NCBI RefSeq assembly: GCF_016653295.1
Contig: NZ_NHSF01000061.1
Coordinates: 1-48,866, forward strand
Direction of reading: 5' to 3'
DNA: 48,866 bases
Source: Halochromatium salexigens
GTDB lineage: Bacteria > Pseudomonadota > Gammaproteobacteria > Chromatiales > Chromatiaceae
The translations under genes were made by a program, and so were the position numbers. The notes under the pieces were generated by a model that had not been told where the DNA came from, searched no databases, and was given only the letters and a program-made list of their open reading frames with translations. This document shows positions 36,888 to 45,385 of the stretch, piece by piece. Within the stretch, counting starts at the first letter, position 1; each line of letters begins with the position of its first letter.

Positions 36888-39539
36888 TCATCCCGATTGA
36901 CGCAGCGCCGACAACGGTGGGCGCACCAATAGCCTATAGGTGCCCAGGGTACCGGCGGCACCGACCAGCAGGCCGCTGCCGAGCACGCCACCGATCCAGA
37001 GCCAAGGGCTGAACGCGAAGGGCAGCCCGAACAACTCCCGCGCCAACACCCAGCCGGTCAGCTCGGCGAACAGCGAGGCGATCAGCCCGGCCAGGAGCCC
37101 GGCGGTGGTCAGCTCCACCGCGAGCGCGACTAGCAACTGGCGCCGTTGTGCACCCAAGGCCCGCAGCACGCCATGCTCGGCACGGCGCACCGCCAGGCTC
37201 GCCTGGATGCCGGCGTACATCACCAGCAGTCCCGCTAGCAGCGTGAACAGGAACACGTATTCGACCGCCTGGATGCCCTGGCGGATGATGCCCTGCACCT
37301 GTTGTAGCAGAGCGCCGACATCGATCAGGGTGACGCTCGGGAACGCCTGTATCAGCTCGGTCGCCAACGCCTCCTCGCCCGGTGGCAGGTAGAAGCTGGT
37401 GACATAGGTCGCCGGCTCCGCAGCGAGCAACGCCGGTGGCGCGATGACGAAAAAATTGACGTTGAAGCTATCCCACTGCACCTGGCGCAGACTGGTCACC
37501 GGCGCCGAAACCTCACGCCCGGCGACCCAGAAACGCAGCTCCTCGCCGAGGTCGATGCCGAGCGTCTCGGCGATGCCTTCCTCGACCGAGAATTGCCCGG
37601 GCGCCTCGACCTCGGCCCACCAGCGCCCGGCGACGATCTCGTTGTCGCTCTGCGGTTGCACGGCGAAGCTGAGATTGAACTCGCGCTCGGCGAGGCGTTG
37701 CGCTTGGGGGTCATCATAGGCCTCAGGGTCGACCGCCTCGCCGCCGATGGCTCGCAACCGCCCCCGGATCATCGGGTAGAGACCCGAGGAGTCGAGCCCC
37801 TTGTCGCGCAGAAAGGCCTCGAGTGCGTCGACCTCGCTCGGCTGGATGTTGATCAGAAAACGGTTCGGCGCGCCCTCCGGCAGGGTCTCCTGCCAACTGC
37901 GCAGCAGATCCAGCCGCACCACGGCCAGCAGCAGCAGCGCGAGGATGCCCAGCCCGAGGCCGACAATGCTCAAGATGGACGCCGTCGGTCGTCGCGACAG
38001 CCCCGCCAGCCCGAGCCGCCAAACGCCGCGCGCGCGGTTCGTGGCGAGCCTGGCCAGCCAGACCAGCAGCCCCGCGCTGAGGCCGAGCGCGACGACGGTC
38101 GCCGCGACCCCGCCGAGCAGCTTCCAGGCCAGGCTGGTATCGCCCGCCTGCCAAAGGATCAGCAACGCCAGCGTGCCGACGGCGCCGGCGGCGCTGATTG
38201 CGACCGAGGCCTTTGGTGGCCCCAGATCGCGCCGCAGCACCCGCAGCGGCGGCACGTCGGCGAGCTGCAGCAACGGCGGCAGGCCGAACCCGGCCAAGGC
38301 CACCAATCCGGTGCCAAGCCCGACCAGCGCCGGCGCGCCGCCCGCCGGCGGCAGCGCGCCATCGAACCAGTCTGCCAGCAGCGCCGCGAGACCGAACTGC
38401 GCCAACCAGCCGAGCGCGACCCCGAGCAGCCCGGCGATCAGCCCGAACAACAGCAAGCGCAGCGCGAAGATCTGGGTCAGCAGATGCCGGGGCGCGCCCA
38501 GACAACGCATCACCGCCACCGCATCGGTCTGGCGCTCGACCAGGCGCCGGCTCGCCAGCGCCATCGCCGCGCCGGCGACCAGCAAGGTGGTCAAGGCGGC
38601 CAGATGCAGGAAGCGACTGGCGCGATCGACCGCGGACTCGAACTCGGGGCGGGCGTTGCGCGCATCGATCAGCTCCGCGTTCGTTGGCAGCCGATCCGCG
38701 AGCCAATCGCGGTAGTCCGCAACGGCATCGGCATCCCCGGCGATCAGCAGCCGGTGGCGGGCTCGGCTCGCCTCGCCAACGAGGCCGGTCGCCTCGACAT
38801 CGGCCATCGCCATCATCACCCGGGGGGCGATCTGGAAGATGTTGCCGCCCCGGTCCGGCTCATAGGCGATGATCTGGCGCATCGGCAACGCACGCTCGCC
38901 TAGGGTCAGACGGTCGCCGACCTGTTTGCCCAACACATGCAGCAGGCGCGATTCGATCCAGACCTCGCCCGCCGGCGGGCCGCCCGGCACCTCGGTCTCG
39001 GCGCCGCCGAGGCGCTCGCGCAGCCGCAGCCGACCGCGCAATGGATAACCGTCATCGACCGCCTTCACCTGCACCAGTTGGCTGGTCTCGTCGGCGAAGA
39101 CGACACTGCGGAAGGTCAGGGTGCGGGCCAGCTCGAGCCCGCGCTGGTTGGCCTCGTCGGCGAGCGCGGCAGGGATCGGTGTGGAGGCCTCGAGCGCCAG
39201 ATCGGCGGCCAGCAACTCACTGCCTTGGCGCTGCATCGCCGCCTCGATGCGATCGGTGAAGAAGCCGACGGCGGTGATCGCGGCCACGGTCAGGATCAAC
39301 GCGCCGGCCAGCAGATAGAGTTCGCCGCTGCGCCAGTCGCGGCGCAGCAGGCGCGCCGCGAGCCGCCAGGCCGCCCCGGCAGCAGCGGGCCGCTGGCTTG
39401 GCGCCTGGCCAGGGGGCGCGGCATCCGACTGCGGATTCCCAGCCGCTAATGGCTCAGCGTCGGCGCGCGGTGGATAGTTTCCGTCCGATGACGGCGGTGT
39501 GTCGGAGGTCAGGGCGGGATCGGTGCCGCGATCGCTCAT
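36888..39539 (-). CDS. ybbP: ABC transporter permease, YbbP/FtsX family
   Basis: This 883-residue inner-membrane protein has the YbbP layout: a Pro/Ala-rich cytoplasmic N-terminus (about 60 residues), one membrane helix (about 76-96), a large periplasmic domain, three helices forming the first FtsX domain (about 310-435), two further helices (about 455-500), a hydrophobic helix near 530, a second periplasmic domain, and a C-terminal FtsX domain (three helices, about 765-875). Its start codon overlaps the ybbA stop (TGATG). Together they form an ABC system, of the MacB-like mechanotransmission type by family, for which a role in lipoprotein or lysophospholipid handling has been suggested because of the neighbouring esterase gene. 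Confidence 0.93.
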   Translation of the reverse strand: MSDRGTDPALTSDTPPSSDGNYPPRADAEPLAAGNPQSDAAPPGQAPSQRPAAAGAAWRLAARLLRRDWRSGELYLLAGALILTVAAITAVGFFTDRIEAAMQRQGSELLAADLALEASTPIPAALADEANQRGLELARTLTFRSVVFADETSQLVQVKAVDDGYPLRGRLRLRERLGGAETEVPGGPPAGEVWIESRLLHVLGKQVGDRLTLGERALPMRQIIAYEPDRGGNIFQIAPRVMMAMADVEATGLVGEASRARHRLLIAGDADAVADYRDWLADRLPTNAELIDARNARPEFESAVDRASRFLHLAALTTLLVAGAAMALASRRLVERQTDAVAVMRCLGAPRHLLTQIFALRLLLFGLIAGLLGVALGWLAQFGLAALLADWFDGALPPAGGAPALVGLGTGLVALAGFGLPPLLQLADVPPLRVLRRDLGPPKASVAISAAGAVGTLALLILWQAGDTSLAWKLLGGVAATVVALGLSAGLLVWLARLATNRARGVWRLGLAGLSRRPTASILSIVGLGLGILALLLLAVVRLDLLRSWQETLPEGAPNRFLINIQPSEVDALEAFLRDKGLDSSGLYPMIRGRLRAIGGEAVDPEAYDDPQAQRLAEREFNLSFAVQPQSDNEIVAGRWWAEVEAPGQFSVEEGIAETLGIDLGEELRFWVAGREVSAPVTSLRQVQWDSFNVNFFVIAPPALLAAEPATYVTSFYLPPGEEALATELIQAFPSVTLIDVGALLQQVQGIIRQGIQAVEYVFLFTLLAGLLVMYAGIQASLAVRRAEHGVLRALGAQRRQLLVALAVELTTAGLLAGLIASLFAELTGWVLARELFGLPFAFSPWLWIGGVLGSGLLVGAAGTLGTYRLLVRPPLSALRQSG

Positions 39540-40420
39540 CACCTGGCCTCCAGATGGCCGGCGCTCATTCCGAGCCGCCGGTCACAGCGGCTGGCCAAGG
39601 CCGGGTCGTGGGTGACCAGCACCAGCGCCGCGCCCGCATCCTCGCGCAGTCCGAACAGCAGATCGATGATGCGCCCACCGGTGGCCTCGTCCAGGTTGCC
39701 GGTCGGCTCGTCGGCGAACAACACCTCGGGGCCGGGCGCGAAGGCGCGCGCGATCGCCACGCGTTGTTGTTCGCCGCCGGAGAGCTGGCGTGGATAATGG
39801 CCGCCGCGCTCGCTCAGGCCGACGCGCTCGAGCGCCGCCTCGGCCGTGCGCCGTGCTGAGCTGGCGCTCAGGACGCTGGCCAGCTCGAGCGGGAGTCGCA
39901 CATTTTCGAGCGCGGTCAGGGTCGGGATGAGCTGGAAGCTCTGGAACACGAAGCCGACGCGCCCGGCGCGCAAGGCGGCGCGCGCGTCCTCGTCGAGCGG
40001 TTCGAGCGGGCTGCCGCAGAGTTCGACCGAGCCGCTGCTGGCGCGATCCAGGCCGGCGAGCAGGCCGAGCAGCGTCGATTTGCCACTGCCGGAGGCGCCG
40101 ACGATCGCCACCGCCTCGCCCCGCGCGACCTCGAGATCGACGCCGGTGAGGATGTCGAGCACCCCGCTCGGCCCCTGCACCTGCTTGGCCAGTGCCCGAG
40201 CGCGGCAGATGGGGTTCGCCCTGGTCGCGGAAGAGGGAGCGGCAGCGGCGTTTTCGCCAGCTTCGGTGTTGGCCTGGGAATCAGCCACTTCGGTGTTGTG
40301 CCCCATCGCCTTGGCGTTGATGTCCTGGGCTTCGGCACTGCCCCCCTTGGCGGGGCCCGCGACCGAGCCCATGCTGTGCTCACGACCATCCTGATCATTC
40401 TTCGGAGCTTGATCCCGCAT
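39539..40420 (-). CDS. ybbA: ABC transporter ATP-binding protein YbbA
   Basis: This is the ATPase partner of YbbP. The core ABC domain (about residues 62-293 from the start chosen) has Walker [10 protein letters not shown], the signature LSGGEQQR, Walker [13 protein letters not shown] and the switch histidine in VTHD. From ATG 40420, with AGGAG about 10 bases upstream, the protein has 293 residues, including an Ala/Asn/Gly-rich N-terminal extension of about 57 residues not seen in E. coli YbbA. Starts at Met17 (40372) or Met39 (40306) are alternatives. The ATG at 40420 physically overlaps the tesA ATG on the other strand. Confidence 0.92.
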   Translation of the reverse strand: MRDQAPKNDQDGREHSMGSVAGPAKGGSAEAQDINAKAMGHNTEVADSQANTEAGENAAAAPSSATRANPICRARALAKQVQGPSGVLDILTGVDLEVARGEAVAIVGASGSGKSTLLGLLAGLDRASSGSVELCGSPLEPLDEDARAALRAGRVGFVFQSFQLIPTLTALENVRLPLELASVLSASSARRTAEAALERVGLSERGGHYPRQLSGGEQQRVAIARAFAPGPEVLFADEPTGNLDEATGGRIIDLLFGLREDAGAALVLVTHDPALASRCDRRLGMSAGHLEAR

Positions 40421-41117
40421 GCTGCGCATTCTCCTGTCGTTACTGTTGCTACTGCCCCTCGCCGCCATGACCGAGGTGCCGCCGGGGGCGGCGGCGAGTG
40501 ATCGGACTCTCGATGATGGCGCTGTCGATCGCATTGCCGGGTCGCCAATCGTCACCGAGGCCACCGAGACGCCGGTGCTGCTGGTGCTCGGTGACAGCCT
40601 GAGCGCCGCCTACGGCTTGCCATTGGACCAGGGTTGGGTGAATCTGTTGCAGGCCCGAATCTATGAACGCAATCTGCCATATCGGGTCGTGAATGCCGCG
40701 ATCTCGGGGGATACGGTCGCCGGCGGCCTGAGCCGGTTGCCGGCTTTGCTTGCCGAATACGAACCAAAAATCGTGCTGATCGAGCTTGGTGCCAATGACG
40801 GCCTACGCGGTTTCGCGCCTGCAAGGATCAAAGACGCTCTGGTGACGCTGGTCGAGCAAGCGCAAGCGGCCGATGCTGATGTTGTTCTGATCGGCGTGCG
40901 CCTACCGCCTAATTATGGTTCGGCCTACACCGAGCGCTTTCAACAACTGTTCGCAACAGTCGCCGAGCGAACCGAGGTCGCTCTAGTCCCGCGGCTGCTC
41001 GCCGATGTCGCCGAAGATCCGCGCTTGATGCAAGCCGATGGCCTGCATCCAACTGCCGAAGCTCAGCCATTGATCTTGGAGACGGTCTGGCCGGTACTCG
41101 ATCCGCTGCTCGAATGA
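40419..41117 (+). CDS. tesA: Arylesterase/lysophospholipase TesA-like (SGNH hydrolase)
   Basis: This 232-residue periplasmic SGNH/GDSL hydrolase cleaves acyl esters or thioesters (thioesterase I / lysophospholipase L1). A signal peptide covers about residues 1-25. The four SGNH blocks are visible: GDSLSAAYG with the nucleophile Ser, the Gly of block II (NAAISGDTVAGG), GANDG, and DGLHP with the catalytic Asp and His. GGAG lies about 11 bases before the ATG. It is divergent from ybbAP, as in E. coli, although here the start codons overlap. Confidence 0.95.
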   Translation: MLRILLSLLLLLPLAAMTEVPPGAAASDRTLDDGAVDRIAGSPIVTEATETPVLLVLGDSLSAAYGLPLDQGWVNLLQARIYERNLPYRVVNAAISGDTVAGGLSRLPALLAEYEPKIVLIELGANDGLRGFAPARIKDALVTLVEQAQAADADVVLIGVRLPPNYGSAYTERFQQLFATVAERTEVALVPRLLADVAEDPRLMQADGLHPTAEAQPLILETVWPVLDPLLE

Positions 41118-41207
41118 GCCATTGGACTGCTCAACCCAAGGAGAACTCCGGCATGCTTGGATTTGAGACGGCGGAGTTTGAGGAAGAGAAAGAAGGGAAG
41201 GATTAGT

Positions 41208-41229
41208 GTGGACCACCGTTGTGGACCAC
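41208..41229. repeat. Paired GTGGACCAC palindromes beside tRNA-Leu
   Basis: The nine-base near-palindrome GTGGACCAC occurs at 41208-41216 and again at 41221-41229. The two copies can pair into a hairpin with a four-base loop and one central mismatch. They lie 31 bases beyond the 3' end of the tRNA gene, so they may form its terminator; there is no T-tract on the minus strand. Function is inferred from position only. Confidence 0.4.
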
Positions 41230-41259
41230 TAGCTTAGCGTTGCTGTTACTGACTCTTAA

Positions 41260-41346
41260 TGGTGCCGAGGAGAGGACTTGAACCTCCACCTGGTTTCCCA
41301 GACATGGACCTGAACCATGCGCGTCTACCAATTCCGCCACCTCGGC
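41260..41346 (-). tRNA. tRNA-Leu (anticodon CAG)
   Basis: An 87-base class II tRNA with encoded CCA end. The acceptor stem GCCGAGG pairs with CCTCGGC (41346-41340 with 41270-41264). The D-loop region reads GGCGGAATTGGTAGACGC, typical of tRNA-Leu. The anticodon loop TTCAGGT gives CAG, decoding CUG. A long variable arm and the TTCAAGTC T-loop follow. A promoter-like sequence is visible upstream at 41387-41415. Confidence 0.97.
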
Positions 41347-41386
41347 AGGGTGCGGCGTCGACGGCTGCAACCGTGACAAGTCGACA

Positions 41387-41415
41387 AGCTTAGAGAGACA
41401 GCGAGGGCTTGTCAA
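41387..41415 (-). promoter_or_regulatory. Candidate promoter of tRNA-Leu
   Basis: Read on the minus strand, a perfect TTGACA (41415-41410) is followed by a 17-base spacer and TAAGCT (41392-41387), a weak -10. Transcription would start near 41380, about 34 bases before the mature tRNA end. It lies in the gap between the divergent tRNA-Leu and rnr genes. Confidence 0.5.
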
Positions 41416-41456
41416 CGGTAGACTAGTGGAATCTTTGGACGCAATACGAGTACAGC

Positions 41457-43706
41457 GTGGCACGACGAAAAAAGGCTCAATCCGCTCGGGACCTGGATCC
41501 GCATCGGCAACGGGAAGCGAAGAAATACGATAACCCGATTCCCAGTCGGGAGTTCATCCTCGAAACACTGACAGAACACGGCGCGCCAGCGGCCTTCGAC
41601 GAAGTCGCCTCCTTGCTCGGCCTCACCACCGAAGACGATCGCGTTGCGCTGGAGCGCCGCCTGGGCGCGATGGTGCGCGACGGCCAGCTGCTGCGCAATC
41701 GCCGCGAGGCCTTCTGCCTGGTCAACAAGCGCGATCTGGTCGCGGGCCGCGTCATCGGCCATCCCGACGGCTTCGGGTTCGTCAAGCCCGACGACGGGGG
41801 GGATGATCTCTATCTCTACCCGAAGGAGATGCGCGCGCTGTTCCACGGCGATCGCATCGTCGCGCGGGTGACCGGCAAGGATCGCCGCGGTCGCCTCGAG
41901 GGCGCGGTGGTCGAGATCCTCGAGCGCAGCACCACCAGCGTGGTCGGGCGGCTCTACTCGGAGAGCGGCGTCGGCTTCGTGGTGCCGGACAATAAGCGCC
42001 TGACGCACGATGTGATCATCCCGAGCGACCGTCTCGGCGGCGCCGAGCAGGGACAGATCGTGGTCGCCGAGATCACCGATCAGCCGACCAAGCGCACCCA
42101 GCCGATCGGCCGCGTCGCCGAGGTGCTCGGCGAGCACATGGCCGCCGGCATGGAGACCGATATCTCGATTCGCGCGCACGATCTGCCCGTGCATTGGCCG
42201 CCCGAGGTCGAGCAGGCGATCAGCGCCTTTGGTGAAGAGGTCCCGGAGGCCGCGAAGGCCGGCCGCACCGATCTGCGCGCGCTGCCGCTGGTCACGATCG
42301 ACGGTGCCGACGCGCGCGATTTCGATGACGCGGTCTACTGCGAACGCAAGCCCAAGGGCTGGAAGCTGCTGGTCTGCATCGCCGATGTCTCGGCCTACGT
42401 GACGCCCGACAGCGCCCTGGATAAGGAAGGCTTCGAGCGCGGTAATTCGGTCTACTTCCCGGACCGGGTCATTCCGATGCTACCGGAGGTGCTCTCGAAC
42501 GGCCTCTGCTCGCTGAACCCGCAGGTCGACCGGCTCTGCATGGCCTGCGAACTCTATGTGAGCCGTGAGGGCAAGGTCACGCGCACGCGCTTCTTCGAAG
42601 CGGTGATGCGCTCGCACGCGCGCCTGACCTACGAACAGGTCGCGACGCTGCTCGATGACAGCGATGGCGCGCTCAGCGAGCACTATGCCGAAGTGCTGCC
42701 GCATCTGCACGAGCTGTACGCGATGTATCAGGCGCTGCTCGAAGCGCGCGCCGCGCGTGGCGCGATCGACTTCGAGACCGTCGAGACCAAGTTCGTGATC
42801 GACGACGCTGGACGGATCGCGAGCATCGAGCCGACGGTGCGCAACGATGCCCACCGCATCATCGAGGAATGCATGCTGGCCGCGAACGTCGCCGCCGCGC
42901 GGTTGTTCCAGCGCAAGAAGATGCCGGCGCTCTATCGCATCCACGAGACGCCCAAGGAGGAGAAGCTCTCCGACCTGCGCGAGTTCCTCGCCGAGCTGGG
43001 CCTGAACCTGCCGGGCGGCAACAAGCCGACGGCCAAGGACTACGGCACCCTGTTGGATGCGGTACGCGGACGCCCCGATTTCCATCTGATCCAGACCGTG
43101 CTGCTGCGCTCGATGCAGCAGGCGATGTACAGCTCCGATAATGTCGGCCACTTTGGGCTCGCCTACGACGCCTACACACACTTCACCTCGCCGATCCGCC
43201 GCTATCCGGATCTCATCGTCCATCGCGTCATCAAGCACCTCCTCGCCGGCGGAACGGCGGCCGATCTCGACTACTCGAAGCCGGAGCTGCAGCAGGTCGG
43301 CGAGCACTGCTCGGGCACCGAACGGCGTGCCGATGAGGCCACCCGCGATGTCGAGCATTGGCTCAAGTGCGAGTTCATGCGCGACAAGCTGGGCGAGGAG
43401 TTCGACGGCACCATCACCAGCGTGCAAGGGTTCGGATTGTTCGTCGAGCTGGATGGGGTCTATGTCGATGGGCTGGTGCACATCACCGCGCTCGATAACG
43501 ACTATTACCACTTCGATCCGGTCGGCCATCGCCTCACCGGTGAGCGCACGGGCCAGGTCTACCGGCTCGGGGACCGCTTGCGGGTCAAGGTCGCGGCGGT
43601 CAATCTCGAGGATCGCAAGATCGACTTCGTGCTGGCCAAGCCGATCGTTGCCGAAGCGCCCAAGCGGCGTTCGCGCTCAAGACGCCGCAAGAAGCCAGCG
43701 GCCTGA
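41457..43706 (+). CDS. rnr: Ribonuclease R
   Basis: RNase R is a processive 3'-5' exoribonuclease able to degrade structured RNA, working in rRNA quality control and mRNA turnover. The 749-residue protein has an N-terminal helix-turn-helix, two cold-shock domains (about residues 80-230), the RNB catalytic domain with the metal-binding DGADARDFDD near residue 280, an S1 domain near 640-725, and a basic Arg/Lys tail. The start is a GTG at 41457 giving MARRKKAQ. rlmB follows 56 bases later, as in many gammaproteobacteria. Confidence 0.96.
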   Translation: MARRKKAQSARDLDPHRQREAKKYDNPIPSREFILETLTEHGAPAAFDEVASLLGLTTEDDRVALERRLGAMVRDGQLLRNRREAFCLVNKRDLVAGRVIGHPDGFGFVKPDDGGDDLYLYPKEMRALFHGDRIVARVTGKDRRGRLEGAVVEILERSTTSVVGRLYSESGVGFVVPDNKRLTHDVIIPSDRLGGAEQGQIVVAEITDQPTKRTQPIGRVAEVLGEHMAAGMETDISIRAHDLPVHWPPEVEQAISAFGEEVPEAAKAGRTDLRALPLVTIDGADARDFDDAVYCERKPKGWKLLVCIADVSAYVTPDSALDKEGFERGNSVYFPDRVIPMLPEVLSNGLCSLNPQVDRLCMACELYVSREGKVTRTRFFEAVMRSHARLTYEQVATLLDDSDGALSEHYAEVLPHLHELYAMYQALLEARAARGAIDFETVETKFVIDDAGRIASIEPTVRNDAHRIIEECMLAANVAAARLFQRKKMPALYRIHETPKEEKLSDLREFLAELGLNLPGGNKPTAKDYGTLLDAVRGRPDFHLIQTVLLRSMQQAMYSSDNVGHFGLAYDAYTHFTSPIRRYPDLIVHRVIKHLLAGGTAADLDYSKPELQQVGEHCSGTERRADEATRDVEHWLKCEFMRDKLGEEFDGTITSVQGFGLFVELDGVYVDGLVHITALDNDYYHFDPVGHRLTGERTGQVYRLGDRLRVKVAAVNLEDRKIDFVLAKPIVAEAPKRRSRSRRRKKPAA

Positions 43707-43762
43707 GAGGCCGCTCCGATGACGTCCGATGGACATCGGCCGCTACTGAGAGAGGGGTTACG

Positions 43763-44536
43763 ATGAGCCAACGCTCGAATACCGCCACCACGGTCGGTAT
43801 CAACAGTGTCCGCACTGCGCTGAAGTTCGGTTACGAGGGTGTTGTGGAACTTTGGCTTGACCGAACGCGGCGTGATCGACGCTTGGCCGAGCTGGCCGCG
43901 ATGGCGCGCCAGGCCGGCATCGCCGTTCGTCAAATCAGTCGCGATGAACTCGATCAGATTGCTGAGGGTGGCAATCATCAGGGCGCTTTGGCCTGGGTCA
44001 GGATGCCGGCAGCACTGACCGAACAAGATCTTGAACTCCTGCTCGAGACCATCGAGCAGCCGCCGTTGCTGCTGGTGCTCGATGGTGTGACCGACCCGCA
44101 TAATCTCGGGGCCTGTTTGCGCAGTGCTGACGGTGCCGGTGCGACGGCAGTGATGGCGCCCAAGGACAAGGCGGTTGGCTTGACGCCGGTGGCGGTAAAA
44201 GTGGCGAGTGGTGCTGCCGAATCGGTGCCCTTTGTTCAGGTCACCAATCTGGCGCGCACCCTGGACGCGCTGAAAGCGCATGGGCTTTGGTTGATTGGGC
44301 TTGCTGATCGGGCTCCATCGACCCTATTCGAGACCGATCTCTTAGGGCCAACGGCGCTGGTGCTCGGCAGCGAGGGCACCGGCCTGCGCCGCTTGACTCA
44401 AGAGCGCTGCGACCTGCTCGCGTCCTTGCCAATGCGTGGTCGCGTCGAAAGTCTCAATGTGTCGGTTGCGGCGGGCATCTGTCTGTATGAGGCTGTTAGA
44501 CAACGGGTTCAATCTGCTGAGCGCGGCACTATGTAA
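43763..44536 (+). CDS. rlmB: 23S rRNA (guanosine(2251)-2'-O)-methyltransferase RlmB
   Basis: RlmB methylates the ribose of G2251 in the peptidyl-transferase region of 23S rRNA. The 257-residue protein has an N-terminal L30e-like RNA-binding domain (about residues 12-85) and a SPOUT knot methyltransferase domain with LDGVTDPHNLGACLRSA, LVLGSEGTGLRRL and SLNVSVAAGICLYE. A SD-like GAGAGAGG precedes the ATG. It forms an operon with rnr. Its paralogues are other SpoU enzymes, but the adjacency to rnr favours RlmB. Confidence 0.93.
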   Translation: MSQRSNTATTVGINSVRTALKFGYEGVVELWLDRTRRDRRLAELAAMARQAGIAVRQISRDELDQIAEGGNHQGALAWVRMPAALTEQDLELLLETIEQPPLLLVLDGVTDPHNLGACLRSADGAGATAVMAPKDKAVGLTPVAVKVASGAAESVPFVQVTNLARTLDALKAHGLWLIGLADRAPSTLFETDLLGPTALVLGSEGTGLRRLTQERCDLLASLPMRGRVESLNVSVAAGICLYEAVRQRVQSAERGTM

Positions 44537-44696
44537 CTGTCCATTAACGACTTTTGGGCTCGACGCGGTGCGTAAGCTGCTGGCCGATGCCCGAGCCAAA
44601 GGCTAGCACGATCCGACCCTGTTGAACTCGCGGGTAGCATAAGAGCCTGCTGCCGGGCATCCGCTGCTCGATCCCGAAGTTTTCCTGCCCCTTGGG

Positions 44697-45377
44697 TCAA
44701 TCCGCCTGCAAGAAATCGCTGCCTGGGGGCCGCTCGAAGCGGAATAGGGCGTAGTCGAGCTGTGGGTTGCGCTCGAGGTCGTCGAAGATGAAACGGGTGA
44801 GCTGGCCGAAGCGATCTTCCATCAGCAAGGTGTCGAGCTGGCCGTCGATGAAGGCGATGCGCAGCTTGACGACCTCGGTGTCTTCGGCCTTCGGAGTCAG
44901 CTCGATCCAGGTGCGGCCGTCGCCTTCATCCAGCGTGCGCAGCTCAAAGTAGTCCTCGACCGGCTTCTCGCTCGCCAGGAGCTGGGCCGGGGTGCCATCG
45001 AGGATCTTCTTCTGGCTGCTGTGGGTGACCTGGTTCAGATCCTGGTCGTGGACATAGATGCGCGAGCCGTCGGCGACGATCTGTTGCTCGTTGGGCGTGT
45101 CGTAGTCCCAGCGGAAGCGATTCGGGCGCAGCAGGTAGAAGGTGCCGCTCGACTCGATCATCTGCTCGCCATCGGCGCCGAGGGTAATCTGGCGAAAGTC
45201 GGCGCTGAGGCTGTTGAGGCCACTCAAGTAATCCTTCAGCTCGGCAATGCCGTCGGCGCGTGCCTGCGGCGTGCTGAGCAGCGTCATCAGCGGCAGCAAT
45301 AACACCAATAAGAGCCGCGCTGGCAGCGCTGCGAGTGATCGATGAGAGGCTAACGGGCCGAATGGAATGCTGAGCAT
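44697..45377 (-). CDS. lolA: Outer-membrane lipoprotein carrier protein LolA
   Basis: LolA ferries lipoproteins across the periplasm from LolCDE to LolB. The 226-residue protein (from ATG 45377) has a long N-terminal signal peptide (about residues 1-41, ending PQARA). The mature beta-barrel-like domain shows the family stretches SLSADFRQ, SSGTFYLLRPNRFRWDY and IYVHDQDLNQVT. A TTG at 45389 that overlaps the ftsK stop is a possible earlier start. It follows ftsK directly, the standard order. Confidence 0.95.
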   Translation of the reverse strand: MLSIPFGPLASHRSLAALPARLLLVLLLPLMTLLSTPQARADGIAELKDYLSGLNSLSADFRQITLGADGEQMIESSGTFYLLRPNRFRWDYDTPNEQQIVADGSRIYVHDQDLNQVTHSSQKKILDGTPAQLLASEKPVEDYFELRTLDEGDGRTWIELTPKAEDTEVVKLRIAFIDGQLDTLLMEDRFGQLTRFIFDDLERNPQLDYALFRFERPPGSDFLQAD

Positions 45378-45385
45378 GGGAAGAT

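Noticed and set aside
37593-38903. 436-codon plus-strand frame opposite ybbP, very rich in Gln and Arg
   Set aside because: Low-complexity reverse translation of a membrane protein gene.
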